Made by a program: the position numbers and the translations under genes | NCBI GenBank assembly: GCA_030150485.1 | Contig: JASLFZ010000064.1 | Location: 1 to 38,233, forward strand | Direction of reading: 5' to 3' | Length of the DNA stretch: 38,233 nucleotides | Source of the DNA: Candidatus Saccharimonadales bacterium | GTDB taxonomy: Bacteria > Patescibacteriota > Saccharimonadia > UBA4664 > SCTI01 | Notes under the pieces: model-generated | The model's input: the letters and a program-made list of their open reading frames with translations, nothing else | Database searches by the model: none | Told to the model about the DNA's origin: nothing | In this document: positions 30,708 through 38,233 of the stretch, piece by piece | Layout of the letters: each line of letters opens with the position of its first letter | Position numbering within the stretch: position 1 is the stretch's first letter

Positions 30708-31295
30708 ATGATTAAAAAGGCGGTTATCTCCGTCAGTGATGACACCGGCCTCGCCGAGCTCGCCCGCTCACTGACGGGCCTCGGCTTTTACCTAATAGCA
30801 AGCGAGGGTACTCAAAGGAAGATCCTTGCAGCGCTTGATTCCCAAGGCCAATCGGCGGTTAACTCACTCTCTTGTTACGCCGCCGAAGCACTCGGCGAGC
30901 TTGGGCCGCCCGTAGGGCGAGAGGAGGCTATGGGCTGGTTGAGTGGACGGCTACCTGGCGGGCTCGAGGAAGATATTCAACTGGTGGTCTGTAACTTCAA
31001 GCCGCTCCAACTCAAGAACGATAAAGTCGTTCGGGATGTCGGGGGACCGAACCTAGTTAACGCAGCCGCAATGACCCATCGCCTCGTAGTCGTCGACTCC
31101 GCAGACTACGACGAGCTCATTAGCTTCTTGGCAACCTCAAGCGAGGTGGACCTAGGAACCTTCAAAGTTCGCCTGGACGAAAAGGCTCTGGAACATGCCA
31201 GCGCGTACGGCCAAGAGGTAAGGGCGTATCATCGAGTAGCTCAGATGATGAAATCTAGAGACTTCGTGCCGAGTGCTGAGCTTTCTCAGGACTAG
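30708..31295 (+). CDS. Stand-alone PurH N-terminal-like (MGS/IMP cyclohydrolase) domain, active site altered
   Basis: The 195 residues align along the whole IMP cyclohydrolase half of PurH: AVISVSDDTGLAELARSL (PurH SVSDKTG), LIASEGTQRKI (STGGT), VRDVGGPNLVNAAAMTHR (IDIGGPxMxRAAAKNHK) and FKVRLDEKALEHASAY. The AICAR transformylase half is missing. Several residues that bind substrate in known PurH are changed: K to D in SVSDK, TGG to SEG, K to M in AAKNH, and the RVKTLHPK loop is replaced by WLSGRLPGG. It may be an inactive or repurposed paralogue, or a regulatory MGS-fold protein. AAGGAG lies 10 nt upstream of ATG. It is the only plus-strand gene inside the purine region. Confidence 0.75.
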   Translation: MIKKAVISVSDDTGLAELARSLTGLGFYLIASEGTQRKILAALDSQGQSAVNSLSCYAAEALGELGPPVGREEAMGWLSGRLPGGLEEDIQLVVCNFKPLQLKNDKVVRDVGGPNLVNAAAMTHRLVVVDSADYDELISFLATSSEVDLGTFKVRLDEKALEHASAYGQEVRAYHRVAQMMKSRDFVPSAELSQD

Positions 31296-31301
31296 CCTGT
31301 A

Positions 31302-31336
31302 GCCAGCCCTATCTCGAACTACGGGGTAGGGCTGGC
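31302..31336 (+). terminator. Hairpin between the convergent PurH-like gene and purQ
   Basis: GCCAGCCCTA (31302-31311) pairs perfectly with TAGGGCTGGC (31327-31336) over a 15-nt loop, 6 nt after the PurH-like stop and 13 nt before the purQ stop. No T-run follows on either strand, so it may block or pause both transcripts rather than terminate by the classic mechanism. Confidence 0.5.
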
Positions 31337-31348
31337 ACCGAGCAATTA

Positions 31349-32146
31349 TCACCCAAAATAGCTAATCGCGTTCTGGAAAAGCTGTCGTCCTGGCCCTGCC
31401 TCCGGCACGTCCTTTTGCTCACGCTTACATCGCTGCGCCAGGAGTGGCCAGTGCGGCAGATGGGTAAAGGCCGTGGCGCGTTCCGGATGCGGCATGAGGC
31501 CGAGCACCCGGCCGGTTTCATCCGTAAGGCCGGCAATATCATCGGTTGAGCCGCTCGGGCTCACTGGCAGGTCACTATAATCACAAACATCGCCCTTAAA
31601 GTAGCGTAGCGCCACCTGATTATTAACTTTTAATTGTTTTAGCGTAGCAGGATCGCTAACGAGCTTACCCTCGCCATGCGCAACCGGCAGACTCATCTCG
31701 GTAATACCCTCGAGCCAGGGTGATTTATTTTCCACCTTTACATCGACCCATCGTGCGACATAGCGCGCCCCGTCATTATGGGTCAGCGCCACAGCGCGTT
31801 TTGGCTGCCGATCAATCGCCGGCACCAGCCCTAGGTTTGCAATAATTTGAAAGCCGTTGCAAATACCAATGGTCAGAGTATCTCGCTCTACAAACTTGGC
31901 CAGCTCGCTCTGCATATGGTGCTGCACCTTATTGGCAAAGGCGTTGCCAGCGCCAGTATCATCTCCATACGAAAAGCCACCGGGGAAAGCCAAGATATGA
32001 TAATCAGCCAACCGCTTGGGCGCCTCGATAACATCATTAATGTGGATGATATCGGCTCGTCCACCAGCTTGCTCAAAGGCAAATTTCGTCTCCTCCTCGC
32101 AGTTGAGGCCGTAACCTGAAAAGATTAAAACTTTTGGTCGTGCCAT
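31349..32146 (-). CDS. purQ: FGAM synthase glutaminase subunit
   Basis: This 265-residue class I glutamine amidotransferase has the nucleophile Cys96 in IGICNGFQ and the His220/Glu222 pair in GLMPHPERAT. VLIFSGYGLNCEEE and LAFPGGFSYGDD form the oxyanion and support loops. It releases ammonia from glutamine for PurL. PurQ is usually about 225 residues. The extra length lies in the AIDRQPKRAVALTHNDGARYV insert, like that in the larger PurL glutaminase domains. Its ATG shares one base with the purL stop (TAATG). Confidence 0.95.
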   Translation of the reverse strand: MARPKVLIFSGYGLNCEEETKFAFEQAGGRADIIHINDVIEAPKRLADYHILAFPGGFSYGDDTGAGNAFANKVQHHMQSELAKFVERDTLTIGICNGFQIIANLGLVPAIDRQPKRAVALTHNDGARYVARWVDVKVENKSPWLEGITEMSLPVAHGEGKLVSDPATLKQLKVNNQVALRYFKGDVCDYSDLPVSPSGSTDDIAGLTDETGRVLGLMPHPERATAFTHLPHWPLLAQRCKREQKDVPEAGPGRQLFQNAISYFG

Positions 32147-35118
32147 TAGAGACCTCCAAACGTAGCACGGTAGCTACCGAGCAGATCCTGGACGGATACG
32201 TTCATTATCTTTTCATGGTTACTCGTTACAGCTAAGCAAGGCTCCTCGGTGACCGTGCCGAGCTTAATGAGAGCTACGCCCTTCATCGTGGCTTCAAAGC
32301 GCACCTGATTGTCGGGTGCCACGCTCACCAGCACCCGGCCCTGCGGCTCGCTGCCAAACGCCGCAATCAGGGATCCAGCCTTCTCAGCCAGCTCCGTCAT
32401 ATCGATTTCCAGCCCGAGCTTACCGGCCATGGAGGTTTTGGCCAGCGCCGCCAGCAACCCGCCACGCGTCACGCTAACGCTGGAAGCGATTACGTTTTCA
32501 TTAATTGCGGTCGCGAGCGCCCGGTATAATGCCAGGTTTTTCACCGCATCAACCTGCGGCACCTTGCCCGCTAGCCGGGATTCACCCAATAAGTCATGCA
32601 GCTCCGAACCACCAAGCTCATCGCCGGTCTCTCCAAGTAAATAGACGGCATCGCCTGGCGTCTTTAGGTCGAGCGATACTACCTTAGTTACGTCCGGAAC
32701 AATCCCAATCGAAGAAATCAGCAGCGTTGGTGCAATCGAAATTTGTACTGGCTTGCCGGCCGCGTCAAATCCGCGAAAATCATTGAACATGCTGTCTTTA
32801 CCGGAAATAAAGGGCGCCAAGTAAGCCACCGCATAGTCGTAGCAGGCCTGGGTAGCTTGCTTGAGCTGGCCCAACCGGAACGGGTCGTTTGAGCTGCACC
32901 AGCAAAAGTTATCGAGGAGCGCCACCGTATCGAGATCGGCCCCAACCGCCACTACATTACGTATTGCCGTATCGATAGCGGCGGCAGCCATCGCATAAGG
33001 ATCCTGTTCGCCATAACCGGGATAGAGCGCCTGCGAAATCGCCACTCCTCGGGTGGAGCCAAGCACCGGCGCAATCACGCTGGCCTCCCCGTTTACCCGC
33101 CCGCGCCCCTGCAGCGGCTTAAGCACCGAGCTCCCCTGCACCTCGTGATCATACTGCGATGCAATAAACTCATTACTGGCCAGGTTTAACCGCCCCATCA
33201 ACTGCTTGGCTATTAGAGGCCAGTCGCTAACGGTTACCGACGTAGTTTTGGCCTTCGGCTTTACCCATTTGGTTTTGCGAGCGGTTTTTGGCAGGCCCTC
33301 ATGGAGGAAATCCATATCGAGATCCAGCACCGTTTCACCCTTGTGCCGCACCACCGCCCGACCGGAATCAGTAAAGTAACCAATTGCGGTAGCTTCGACG
33401 CCACGACGCTGCATCAGGCTCAAAAACACCTGCCATTTCGCTGGATTAATGGCGAGGGTCATGCGCTCTTGCGACTCCGAAATCCAGACCTGCCACGGTG
33501 CGAGGTTTGGGTATTTGAGCGGTACTTTCTCAATATCAACCTCAAAGCCGCCGCACTCTTTGGCCATCTCTGCCACACTACAGGAAAGGCCGCCAGCACC
33601 ATTATCGGTAATACTGGTATACAGCTTGCGGTCGCGCGCCTCCTTTACGATCGCATCGCTCAGCTTTTTCTGGGTGATGGGGTCGCCGATCTGCACCGCC
33701 GTTGCCGGGCTGTGAGCATCCAGCTCCACCGAAGAAAAGGTCGCGCCATGAATGCCATCGAGACCCACCCGGCCGCCTACTACCACTACGAGATCTCCCG
33801 GTTGCGCCGCCTTTTCGTGGGAGGGCGCGCCGTCAACCTTGGTCGGTATCAGGCCAACCGTACCAGCAAATACCAATGGCTTGCCTTTGTAGCCGCTATC
33901 AAAGTAAGTGAAGCCCTGTGGCGTCGGGATGCCAGACTGGTTCCCGCCCACGTTTACTCCCTCAATCACGCCCTCCATAATCCGTTTTGGCGCGAGTGTC
34001 GGTACGGTACGCTTGGCATCACGGTACAGCGGCCCCTCATCGGCCGGGTCCGCCAAGCAAAAGCCATACACGTTGGCGATCGGTTTGGCGCCGAGCCCAA
34101 ACCCAATCGTATCCCGGTTCACCCCCACAATGCCGGTAATAGCACCACCAAATGGATCCAGCGCCGAGGGGCTGTTGTGGGTTTCCACCTTGTGGGTCAC
34201 CAAATGGTCGTCATCAAAGCGGATGGCACCGGCGTTATCGGTAAACACGCTCACGCATATGTCTTTATCACCTTTCAACGCGCGCACCTTTTCGGTGGCA
34301 GCTCGAATGTGAGTTTTATAAATGCCCTTTTCGATCTCATCAAGTGGATCGGCAAAAATGGTGTGCTTGCAGTGCTCGCTCCAGGTTTGCGCAATCGATT
34401 CCAGCTCAATATCGGTAGGCGGCCGTCCAGCGGTCTTGAAGTACTTTTGGATCGCCTGCATCGCGGCCGGCTCGAGTGCCAGCGGTCCGCGGCGTCCTCC
34501 CGCCGGATCCTCAATCCCAAACTTGCCGAGCTCCCCAAGTGCTGCCTCCCCTACCTCAAGATCCACCGTAATGGTCCGTGATGGTCTGAGCTGAACCTGC
34601 GGAACCACTATCGCCAGCGCCCGCTCGCTCCCCCACTCGTCTGCCGCCAGCACCGTAATGCGCTGAATCAGCGGATTTGCCAAACCGGCCGCTAGGAGCT
34701 CCACCTCTTTGCGATCTAGCCGTCCTCGCACCAGTAGTAAGCGCGCCGTAAACACGTCCTCGCCATCTTCAAACTCACAGCCCAATAAGTCCGCGATGCC
34801 CTCCCGCGCGGTCGTCCCCACATTGTCGGTCACGCCCGGCAAAAAGCCGATCTCAATCGACCAGTCGAACCTTCCCGAGGGCTTTTGGCGCTTCTCTTGC
34901 GACCACGTTGCTACCGAACTAACCGGATTCGTCAGCATAGCCGCCGCGGCAGCCAACTCAGCCTCGCTGAGCTCTTTGGTGATCGTATAGACATCAGTCA
35001 CTGCGACATCCTGAACCTCTAGTCCGCTAGCCGCTAGCCGCTTACCTAGCTGTGCCCCACGACCATCTTCGCCCCGTGCAGCTACCGTGATGATACTGGT
35101 TTTAGCCACATCCCTCAT
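32146..35118 (-). CDS. purL: FGAM synthase large subunit with fused PurS-like N-terminus
   Basis: The 990 residues sit between small PurL (about 740) and the one-piece enzyme (about 1300). Residues 1 to about 185 look like two PurS-type halves. The second has EIGFLPGVTDNVGTTAREGIADLLG, the PurS pattern. The linker and the synthetase core follow: SIAQTWSEHCKH (about 243-254), VTHKVETHNSPSALDPFGGA, GVNVGGNQSGIPTP, SITDNGAGGLSCSVAEMAKECGG and FISGKDSMFN. No glutaminase domain is fused; PurQ is separate. It turns FGAR to FGAM with ATP and ammonia. A TATACT box 9 nt upstream of ATG 35118 makes a near-leaderless start. No separate purS is seen. Confidence 0.94.
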   Translation of the reverse strand: MRDVAKTSIITVAARGEDGRGAQLGKRLAASGLEVQDVAVTDVYTITKELSEAELAAAAAMLTNPVSSVATWSQEKRQKPSGRFDWSIEIGFLPGVTDNVGTTAREGIADLLGCEFEDGEDVFTARLLLVRGRLDRKEVELLAAGLANPLIQRITVLAADEWGSERALAIVVPQVQLRPSRTITVDLEVGEAALGELGKFGIEDPAGGRRGPLALEPAAMQAIQKYFKTAGRPPTDIELESIAQTWSEHCKHTIFADPLDEIEKGIYKTHIRAATEKVRALKGDKDICVSVFTDNAGAIRFDDDHLVTHKVETHNSPSALDPFGGAITGIVGVNRDTIGFGLGAKPIANVYGFCLADPADEGPLYRDAKRTVPTLAPKRIMEGVIEGVNVGGNQSGIPTPQGFTYFDSGYKGKPLVFAGTVGLIPTKVDGAPSHEKAAQPGDLVVVVGGRVGLDGIHGATFSSVELDAHSPATAVQIGDPITQKKLSDAIVKEARDRKLYTSITDNGAGGLSCSVAEMAKECGGFEVDIEKVPLKYPNLAPWQVWISESQERMTLAINPAKWQVFLSLMQRRGVEATAIGYFTDSGRAVVRHKGETVLDLDMDFLHEGLPKTARKTKWVKPKAKTTSVTVSDWPLIAKQLMGRLNLASNEFIASQYDHEVQGSSVLKPLQGRGRVNGEASVIAPVLGSTRGVAISQALYPGYGEQDPYAMAAAAIDTAIRNVVAVGADLDTVALLDNFCWCSSNDPFRLGQLKQATQACYDYAVAYLAPFISGKDSMFNDFRGFDAAGKPVQISIAPTLLISSIGIVPDVTKVVSLDLKTPGDAVYLLGETGDELGGSELHDLLGESRLAGKVPQVDAVKNLALYRALATAINENVIASSVSVTRGGLLAALAKTSMAGKLGLEIDMTELAEKAGSLIAAFGSEPQGRVLVSVAPDNQVRFEATMKGVALIKLGTVTEEPCLAVTSNHEKIMNVSVQDLLGSYRATFGGL

Positions 35119-35127
35119 AGTTTCTTA

Positions 35128-35133
35128 AGTATA
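35128..35133 (-). promoter_or_regulatory. -10 box of purL-purQ (near-leaderless)
   Basis: TATACT on the minus strand ends 9 nt before ATG 35118, in the 20-nt gap after the purN stop. It would give purL-purQ a start independent of purN. No Shine-Dalgarno is present. Confidence 0.5.
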
Positions 35134-35138
35134 TACGA

Positions 35139-35744
35139 TTAAGCCGTCAGCCCCTCAATATGTAGCTCGCCTGCCATCCACTGCTTAACAGCTTCGGAGT
35201 AAAGCTCACGCTCTGCCGCCTTTATGCGCTCATGCAAAGACTCCTCGGTGTCGTTCGGCTTCACCGGTACCCGGCGCTGGGCCACAATCGGGCCGGCGTC
35301 GAGCATGGCGGTGGCCACGTGGATGGTGCAGCCGGTCCACGCCACTTTGGCTTCAAAGGCCTGGCGCACCGCATGGGCTCCGGGGAAGTCTGGTAGCAGG
35401 GCGGGGTGGGTGTTCAAAATCCGGCCGCCATAGGTTTCCGGCCGGAACATCGGATCGGCCAGAATCGTCATCCAGCCGGCCATCGCCACCTTGCCAATAT
35501 TTTTTTCTAATAGGGTGTCGGCTACTTGCTGGCTATAGGCCGCATAATCAAAGCCGGGGCCGAAACTGGGTCGCGCCAGCAGCTCAGCCGCAAGCCCTCG
35601 CTGCTTGGCTTTATCCAGCGCGAGGCAAGGACGATCGGCCAGTACCACATCAATTTTGATGCCCGCTTCTGCCATCGCCTCCATAATGGAGCCACTGCCC
35701 GAAACCAATACCGCCAACCCCGACCGTTGCACGCTTTCACTCAT
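35139..35744 (-). CDS. purN: Phosphoribosylglycinamide formyltransferase (GAR transformylase)
   Basis: The 201 residues match PurN: AVLVSGSGS near the N-terminus, DVVLADRPCLALDKA, AGWMTILADPMF, RILNTHPALLPDFPGAHAV (catalytic Asn and His, about 117-122) and GCTIHVATAMLDAGPIVAQ with the essential Asp. It formylates GAR with 10-formyl-THF. The phosphate loop usually reads GSGSN; here it is GSGSI, so the Asn that contacts the substrate phosphate in other PurN proteins is Ile. The remaining catalytic residues are intact. A leaderless-type promoter (35751-35759) precedes ATG 35744. purL follows after 20 nt. Confidence 0.92.
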   Translation of the reverse strand: MSESVQRSGLAVLVSGSGSIMEAMAEAGIKIDVVLADRPCLALDKAKQRGLAAELLARPSFGPGFDYAAYSQQVADTLLEKNIGKVAMAGWMTILADPMFRPETYGGRILNTHPALLPDFPGAHAVRQAFEAKVAWTGCTIHVATAMLDAGPIVAQRRVPVKPNDTEESLHERIKAAERELYSEAVKQWMAGELHIEGLTA

Positions 35745-35750
35745 AGCTCG

Positions 35751-35759
35751 AGCATATCA
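35751..35759 (-). promoter_or_regulatory. Extended -10 promoter giving a leaderless purN mRNA
   Basis: On the minus strand, TGA plus TATGCT (35751-35756) ends exactly 6 nt before ATG 35744. An overlapping TATGAT at 35756-35761 is an alternative -10. No ribosome binding site is present. Confidence 0.6.
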
Positions 35760-35778
35760 TAGGGGCCGCCGAGAGCGC

Positions 35779-37311
35779 CTAGTAGCAGGTCACCGCCTGA
35801 GTGCCCGAGCTAACATTGGTCAGACGACAGGTATAGATGGACGAGGTACCCTTGGCAACACTGGCATAGAAGGCGTTCACCAGCGCCAATGTTACACCGG
35901 TCCCACCCACCAGAGTCATACTACCCGTCGAGTTAGAGTTCTTGATCGTAAAGGTAAAGGTATCTCCCACAGTTGCGTGAGGTATCGCCGCCACAATTGC
36001 AGAAGCCGTAGGGGTGGTCAGGGTAACTCCGACGCTACCCTGAGTTAGTACCAAACGTTCCTGGAGTAAATCGCTCGTGGTTAGAGTACCGCTGCTTGAG
36101 TTGTAGCTGTTCGGCGCAGTGGGGGTGTTGTACGTCAGCACCCCGTTCCCCTGCTTTACGTCCCCAGCCGCCGAAACACTAAACTCACTGGTGCTATTGA
36201 CCTGCAGGTTGACTAAGTCGCCACCGTACCCACTGGCGGCATTAATGCCAATAAAGGTGCCCGAGGTGCTACCACTGGCAATGGAGCTGCCTAAATCGAT
36301 TAGCGATTTAGTCGCCGAAGCCGTTGGCGCCGTCGAGAGTACCAGAGCATTGTTGGCAGCCGTCACGGTCAGTGCACCCGCTACACTAAGCGCACCATTA
36401 TCAGTAAATGTGCCCGTCCCCGTGGTAATGGCACCATTGCCTGTCGTCTGCAGGCTTAGCGTGTTCCCGTTGAGATCCCAGGTAGAGGGGGCATTACCGT
36501 TGAGGCTCAGTGCGCCCGCTCCGGTTAGGGTCAAGGCATTCCCCGACCCCACCGATTTCAAGGTTACTACCGAGTTATTGGCACTCGGACCGGTCGCCTG
36601 CAAAATGTTGGTGCCGTTTGCGGTCTGCACGTCGAAAATATCGGCAGTCGGGGACGCCCCTGAAGTTTGCATGATTGTCACTGGCGTAATATTAGTAGTC
36701 GGCTGGAAAATATTGGCAGCGGTAAGCTGGGCAAAACTCGATGACGCCAAGCCGCCCAGCTGCCCAGCGTTGAGCGCGTAAGGCGCCGCCGCAAACTGCG
36801 TAAACGGTAGCATTTCGCCATCGCCAGAACACAGAGAAAAGCTGGCACAGGTGCCATTGGTATTGCCAATATTAATAGAGAGCCATAGAGGTGTCTGGTT
36901 AAAATTGAGCGTACTCAAGGCCACCGAATCACTACCAGCACCGAGCAGTACTGAAAAGTACCCATTCGTGACCGTAACTCCTTGGGTATTATTGTTCAGC
37001 CAGTCTTCCGTCCACTGCGCCGTACCGCCGCATGGCGAGGTGCCGCCGCCAACACAGCCGGTGCCACCAGAGTAAATCTTAAACTCGATATTGTAGGTGC
37101 CATCGGGCACCGTCGCTCCAGCTGTATTGAGCAAGCGGGCTTGATAGTTGATCTGGGTATTGATGCCCGTAGTGGCGTGCGCGAGTGGCGCCACACTGAG
37201 AAGTGTCGAAAATACCAGGCACAACCCCAATACGCCCCGAACCATAGGGGCTACCAGTGCCCGACGATGCGTCAGGCCACTCCGTAATCGGCTTATCAAG
37301 CGCGTCGGCAA
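35779..37311 (-). CDS. Secreted Ser/Thr/Asn-rich surface protein
   Basis: The 510-residue product has a basic start and a signal peptide (hydrophobic GVLGLCLVFSTLLSVAPL, cut near AHA, about residue 46). Then comes GINTQINYQARLLNTAG and a beta domain with VPDGTYNIEFKIY, a pattern often seen in large CPR surface proteins. Two Cys-containing loops (TGCVGG, SPCGG; TCASFSLCSG) and long Ser/Thr/Gly/Asn-rich beta repeats follow, with a globular tail ending VTCY. It has no membrane anchor, so it may be released or held by partners. The start is uncertain: TTG 37311 has GGAGG only 3 nt away, while ATG for residue 23 would give a more usual signal peptide. The function is unknown, perhaps adhesion or fibre formation. 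Confidence 0.75.
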   Translation of the reverse strand: MPTRLISRLRSGLTHRRALVAPMVRGVLGLCLVFSTLLSVAPLAHATTGINTQINYQARLLNTAGATVPDGTYNIEFKIYSGGTGCVGGGTSPCGGTAQWTEDWLNNNTQGVTVTNGYFSVLLGAGSDSVALSTLNFNQTPLWLSINIGNTNGTCASFSLCSGDGEMLPFTQFAAAPYALNAGQLGGLASSSFAQLTAANIFQPTTNITPVTIMQTSGASPTADIFDVQTANGTNILQATGPSANNSVVTLKSVGSGNALTLTGAGALSLNGNAPSTWDLNGNTLSLQTTGNGAITTGTGTFTDNGALSVAGALTVTAANNALVLSTAPTASATKSLIDLGSSIASGSTSGTFIGINAASGYGGDLVNLQVNSTSEFSVSAAGDVKQGNGVLTYNTPTAPNSYNSSSGTLTTSDLLQERLVLTQGSVGVTLTTPTASAIVAAIPHATVGDTFTFTIKNSNSTGSMTLVGGTGVTLALVNAFYASVAKGTSSIYTCRLTNVSSGTQAVTCY

Positions 37312-37341
37312 ACTCCTCCACTCAACCGTTATTACAAAATA

Positions 37342-37350
37342 AGCATAACA
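37342..37350 (-). promoter_or_regulatory. Extended -10 promoter of the Ser/Thr-rich surface protein
   Basis: On the minus strand, TGT plus TATGCT (37342-37347) lies 30 nt upstream of the TTG start at 37311, giving a leader of about 24 nt that holds GGAGG. Confidence 0.5.
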
Positions 37351-37384
37351 GGTTTAAAAGGAGAGGGCAATCTGTTGAGCCGGG

Positions 37385-38233
37385 CTAGCTTGTAGCTGGA
37401 GGCGGCTGCAGGCGGCGCCGCCGGTCGTAGCGCTCCCCTAGCCAAAAGCTCGCCGTCGCTAAGCAGGTAATCAAGAAAAGCGGCCAGATAATCGTCAGGT
37501 GGTAAGCCGGCGTTACGATGTGCGGAACGGAAGGGGCCGGAACTGGTATGGCCGCGCCGCTAACCGTTAAGGCCGTTTGGTAAAAGGCGGTCGCGCCGGT
37601 GACGTCAGTGATACGCAGGCCGATTACGAATCGGCCTGGCTTGCTATAGGTGTGCTCAATCGTAAACACGCCAGCACTTACTCGACTCAGCAACGACTGC
37701 AATCCGTCCCCCCAAGATATTTGTAGCGCATAGGGTGCAACCCCGCTCTCAATATCAGCCGTCAAGGTGAAGCTACTTCCTGGTTGGACCAATCCAAAAC
37801 GGTACGGTGCCGAAACCTTGAGCGGTGCTGGAGATGCGGCCGTCGGGGTGGCACTAGCCGGTGGTGCAGCCTGGCTTTTCGGCTGAGCTGTCGCCCCCGG
37901 AGCCGCGGTGGAGGTAGCCCCTGAAGCCGACGCGGCTACCTGATACGTCAACGCTACCGCCGGTGACGATGGGCCGCCCTGCCCTAAGCTGTCCACATAG
38001 TATGCCGATATCACATTGGCACCCGTATCTAAGCTAATCGCTAGGCTAAAAGTATCATTGTGGTCACAAAAAGCCGACCCCGCCACCTGTTGGTTGTCTT
38101 GGACCACAATGGTATTATCGCCGCTGCACGCCCCGCTGATAGTCGCCTGGTTGGTCGTTACAGTACTATCACTGGCCGGAACGGTGATAACCGGCGCCGT
38201 GCTTGGGGGCGGCCCCGGAACCGCCCCCGTAAC
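37385..38233 (-). CDS. Membrane-anchored PKD-domain surface protein (partial, N-terminus beyond right edge)
   Basis: The frame stays open to the right edge. The GTG at 38107 is internal, because the 42 codons before it encode a matching Ig-like strand pattern (APVITVPASDSTVTTNQATISGAC). In order the visible part holds a bacterial Ig-like or CARDB-type domain with a Cys pair (SGAC and AFCD), an Ala/Pro/Ser/Thr-rich linker, a PKD domain with ISWGDGLQSL and TIEHTYSKPGRFVIGLRI, and a C-terminal membrane helix (YHLTIIWPLFLITCLATASFWL) followed by an Arg-rich cytoplasmic tail. It would be anchored with its domains outside. It lies 73 bp beyond the start of the next surface protein gene, and the two may work together at the envelope. 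Confidence 0.8.
   Translation of the reverse strand, partial: VTGAVPGPPPSTAPVITVPASDSTVTTNQATISGACSGDNTIVVQDNQQVAGSAFCDHNDTFSLAISLDTGANVISAYYVDSLGQGGPSSPAVALTYQVAASASGATSTAAPGATAQPKSQAAPPASATPTAASPAPLKVSAPYRFGLVQPGSSFTLTADIESGVAPYALQISWGDGLQSLLSRVSAGVFTIEHTYSKPGRFVIGLRITDVTGATAFYQTALTVSGAAIPVPAPSVPHIVTPAYHLTIIWPLFLITCLATASFWLGERYDRRRRLQPPPATS

Noticed and set aside
33301..34581. Plus-strand open frame of 426 codons
   Set aside because: It is antisense to purL, whose motifs are continuous on the minus strand. The antisense translation has no recognisable domain.
37079..37321. Minus-strand frame of 80 codons with GTG start after GGAG
   Set aside because: It is out of frame with the signal peptide and conserved beta domain of the 510-residue protein and has no features.
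1..38233. CRISPR array, insertion sequence or alternative genetic code
   Set aside because: No regularly spaced direct repeats or transposase were seen. TGA ends pilM, pilN and purK at the expected places, so it is read as a stop.

Overview
The window looks like chromosomal DNA from a small-genome Patescibacteria/CPR bacterium, most likely a Saccharibacteria (TM7) relative. This rests on gene content and architecture, not on a database search. The evidence is a complete non-secretin type IV pilus locus (pilB-pilC-pilA, minor pilins, pilM-N-O), shortened universal genes (a 140-residue TsaB), ComEC without its beta-lactamase domain, lamin-tail and beta-structured surface proteins, very tight ATGA-type gene overlaps, and many genes whose -10 box sits about 6-9 nt before the start codon. 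Both TGA and TAA/TAG act as stops, so there is no sign of the code-25 reassignment of Gracilibacteria/SR1. No stretch over about 300 bases lacks a gene. No CRISPR array, insertion sequence or rRNA was seen.

Layout. 1-1190: a partial ImmA/IrrE-type zinc peptidase gene running off the left edge, preceded by a Gram-positive-type SOS box, then two large inverted repeats and tRNA-Pro(UGG). 1191-4942 (minus strand): HU, a YmdB-type phosphoesterase, RNase Y, tsaB and tsaE. 4839-6287: a membrane-anchored double lamin-tail protein with a histone-like basic linker. 6446-15368 (plus strand): the type IV pilus locus, with a strong promoter and a strong terminator bracketing the major pilin. 15365-19294 (minus): a PH-domain membrane protein, an unknown gene, ruvB, ruvA, ruvC and yebC. 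19340-20770: comEC. 20813-25134: NrdH-like redoxin, nrdB and nrdA, with tandem NrdR boxes upstream of nrdA. 25313-30605: an unannotated 56-residue basic protein, then purM, purC, purE, purK and purB. 30708-31295 (plus): a divergent stand-alone PurH N-terminal-like domain. 31349-35744 (minus): purQ, purL and purN. 35779-38233: two secreted or anchored surface proteins, the second cut by the right edge.

How the genes fit together. The pilus genes plus comEC form a plausible DNA-uptake system, and the lamin-tail protein may be an envelope partner. RuvABC would resolve junctions after recombination of incoming DNA. The ribonucleotide reductase has the Glu/Phe signature of class Ic (Mn/Fe, tyrosyl-radical-free) enzymes, as in Chlamydia. 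The purine genes form two minus-strand transcription units covering purN, L, Q, M, K, E, C and B. PurF, PurD and the AICAR transformylase half of PurH are not in the window.
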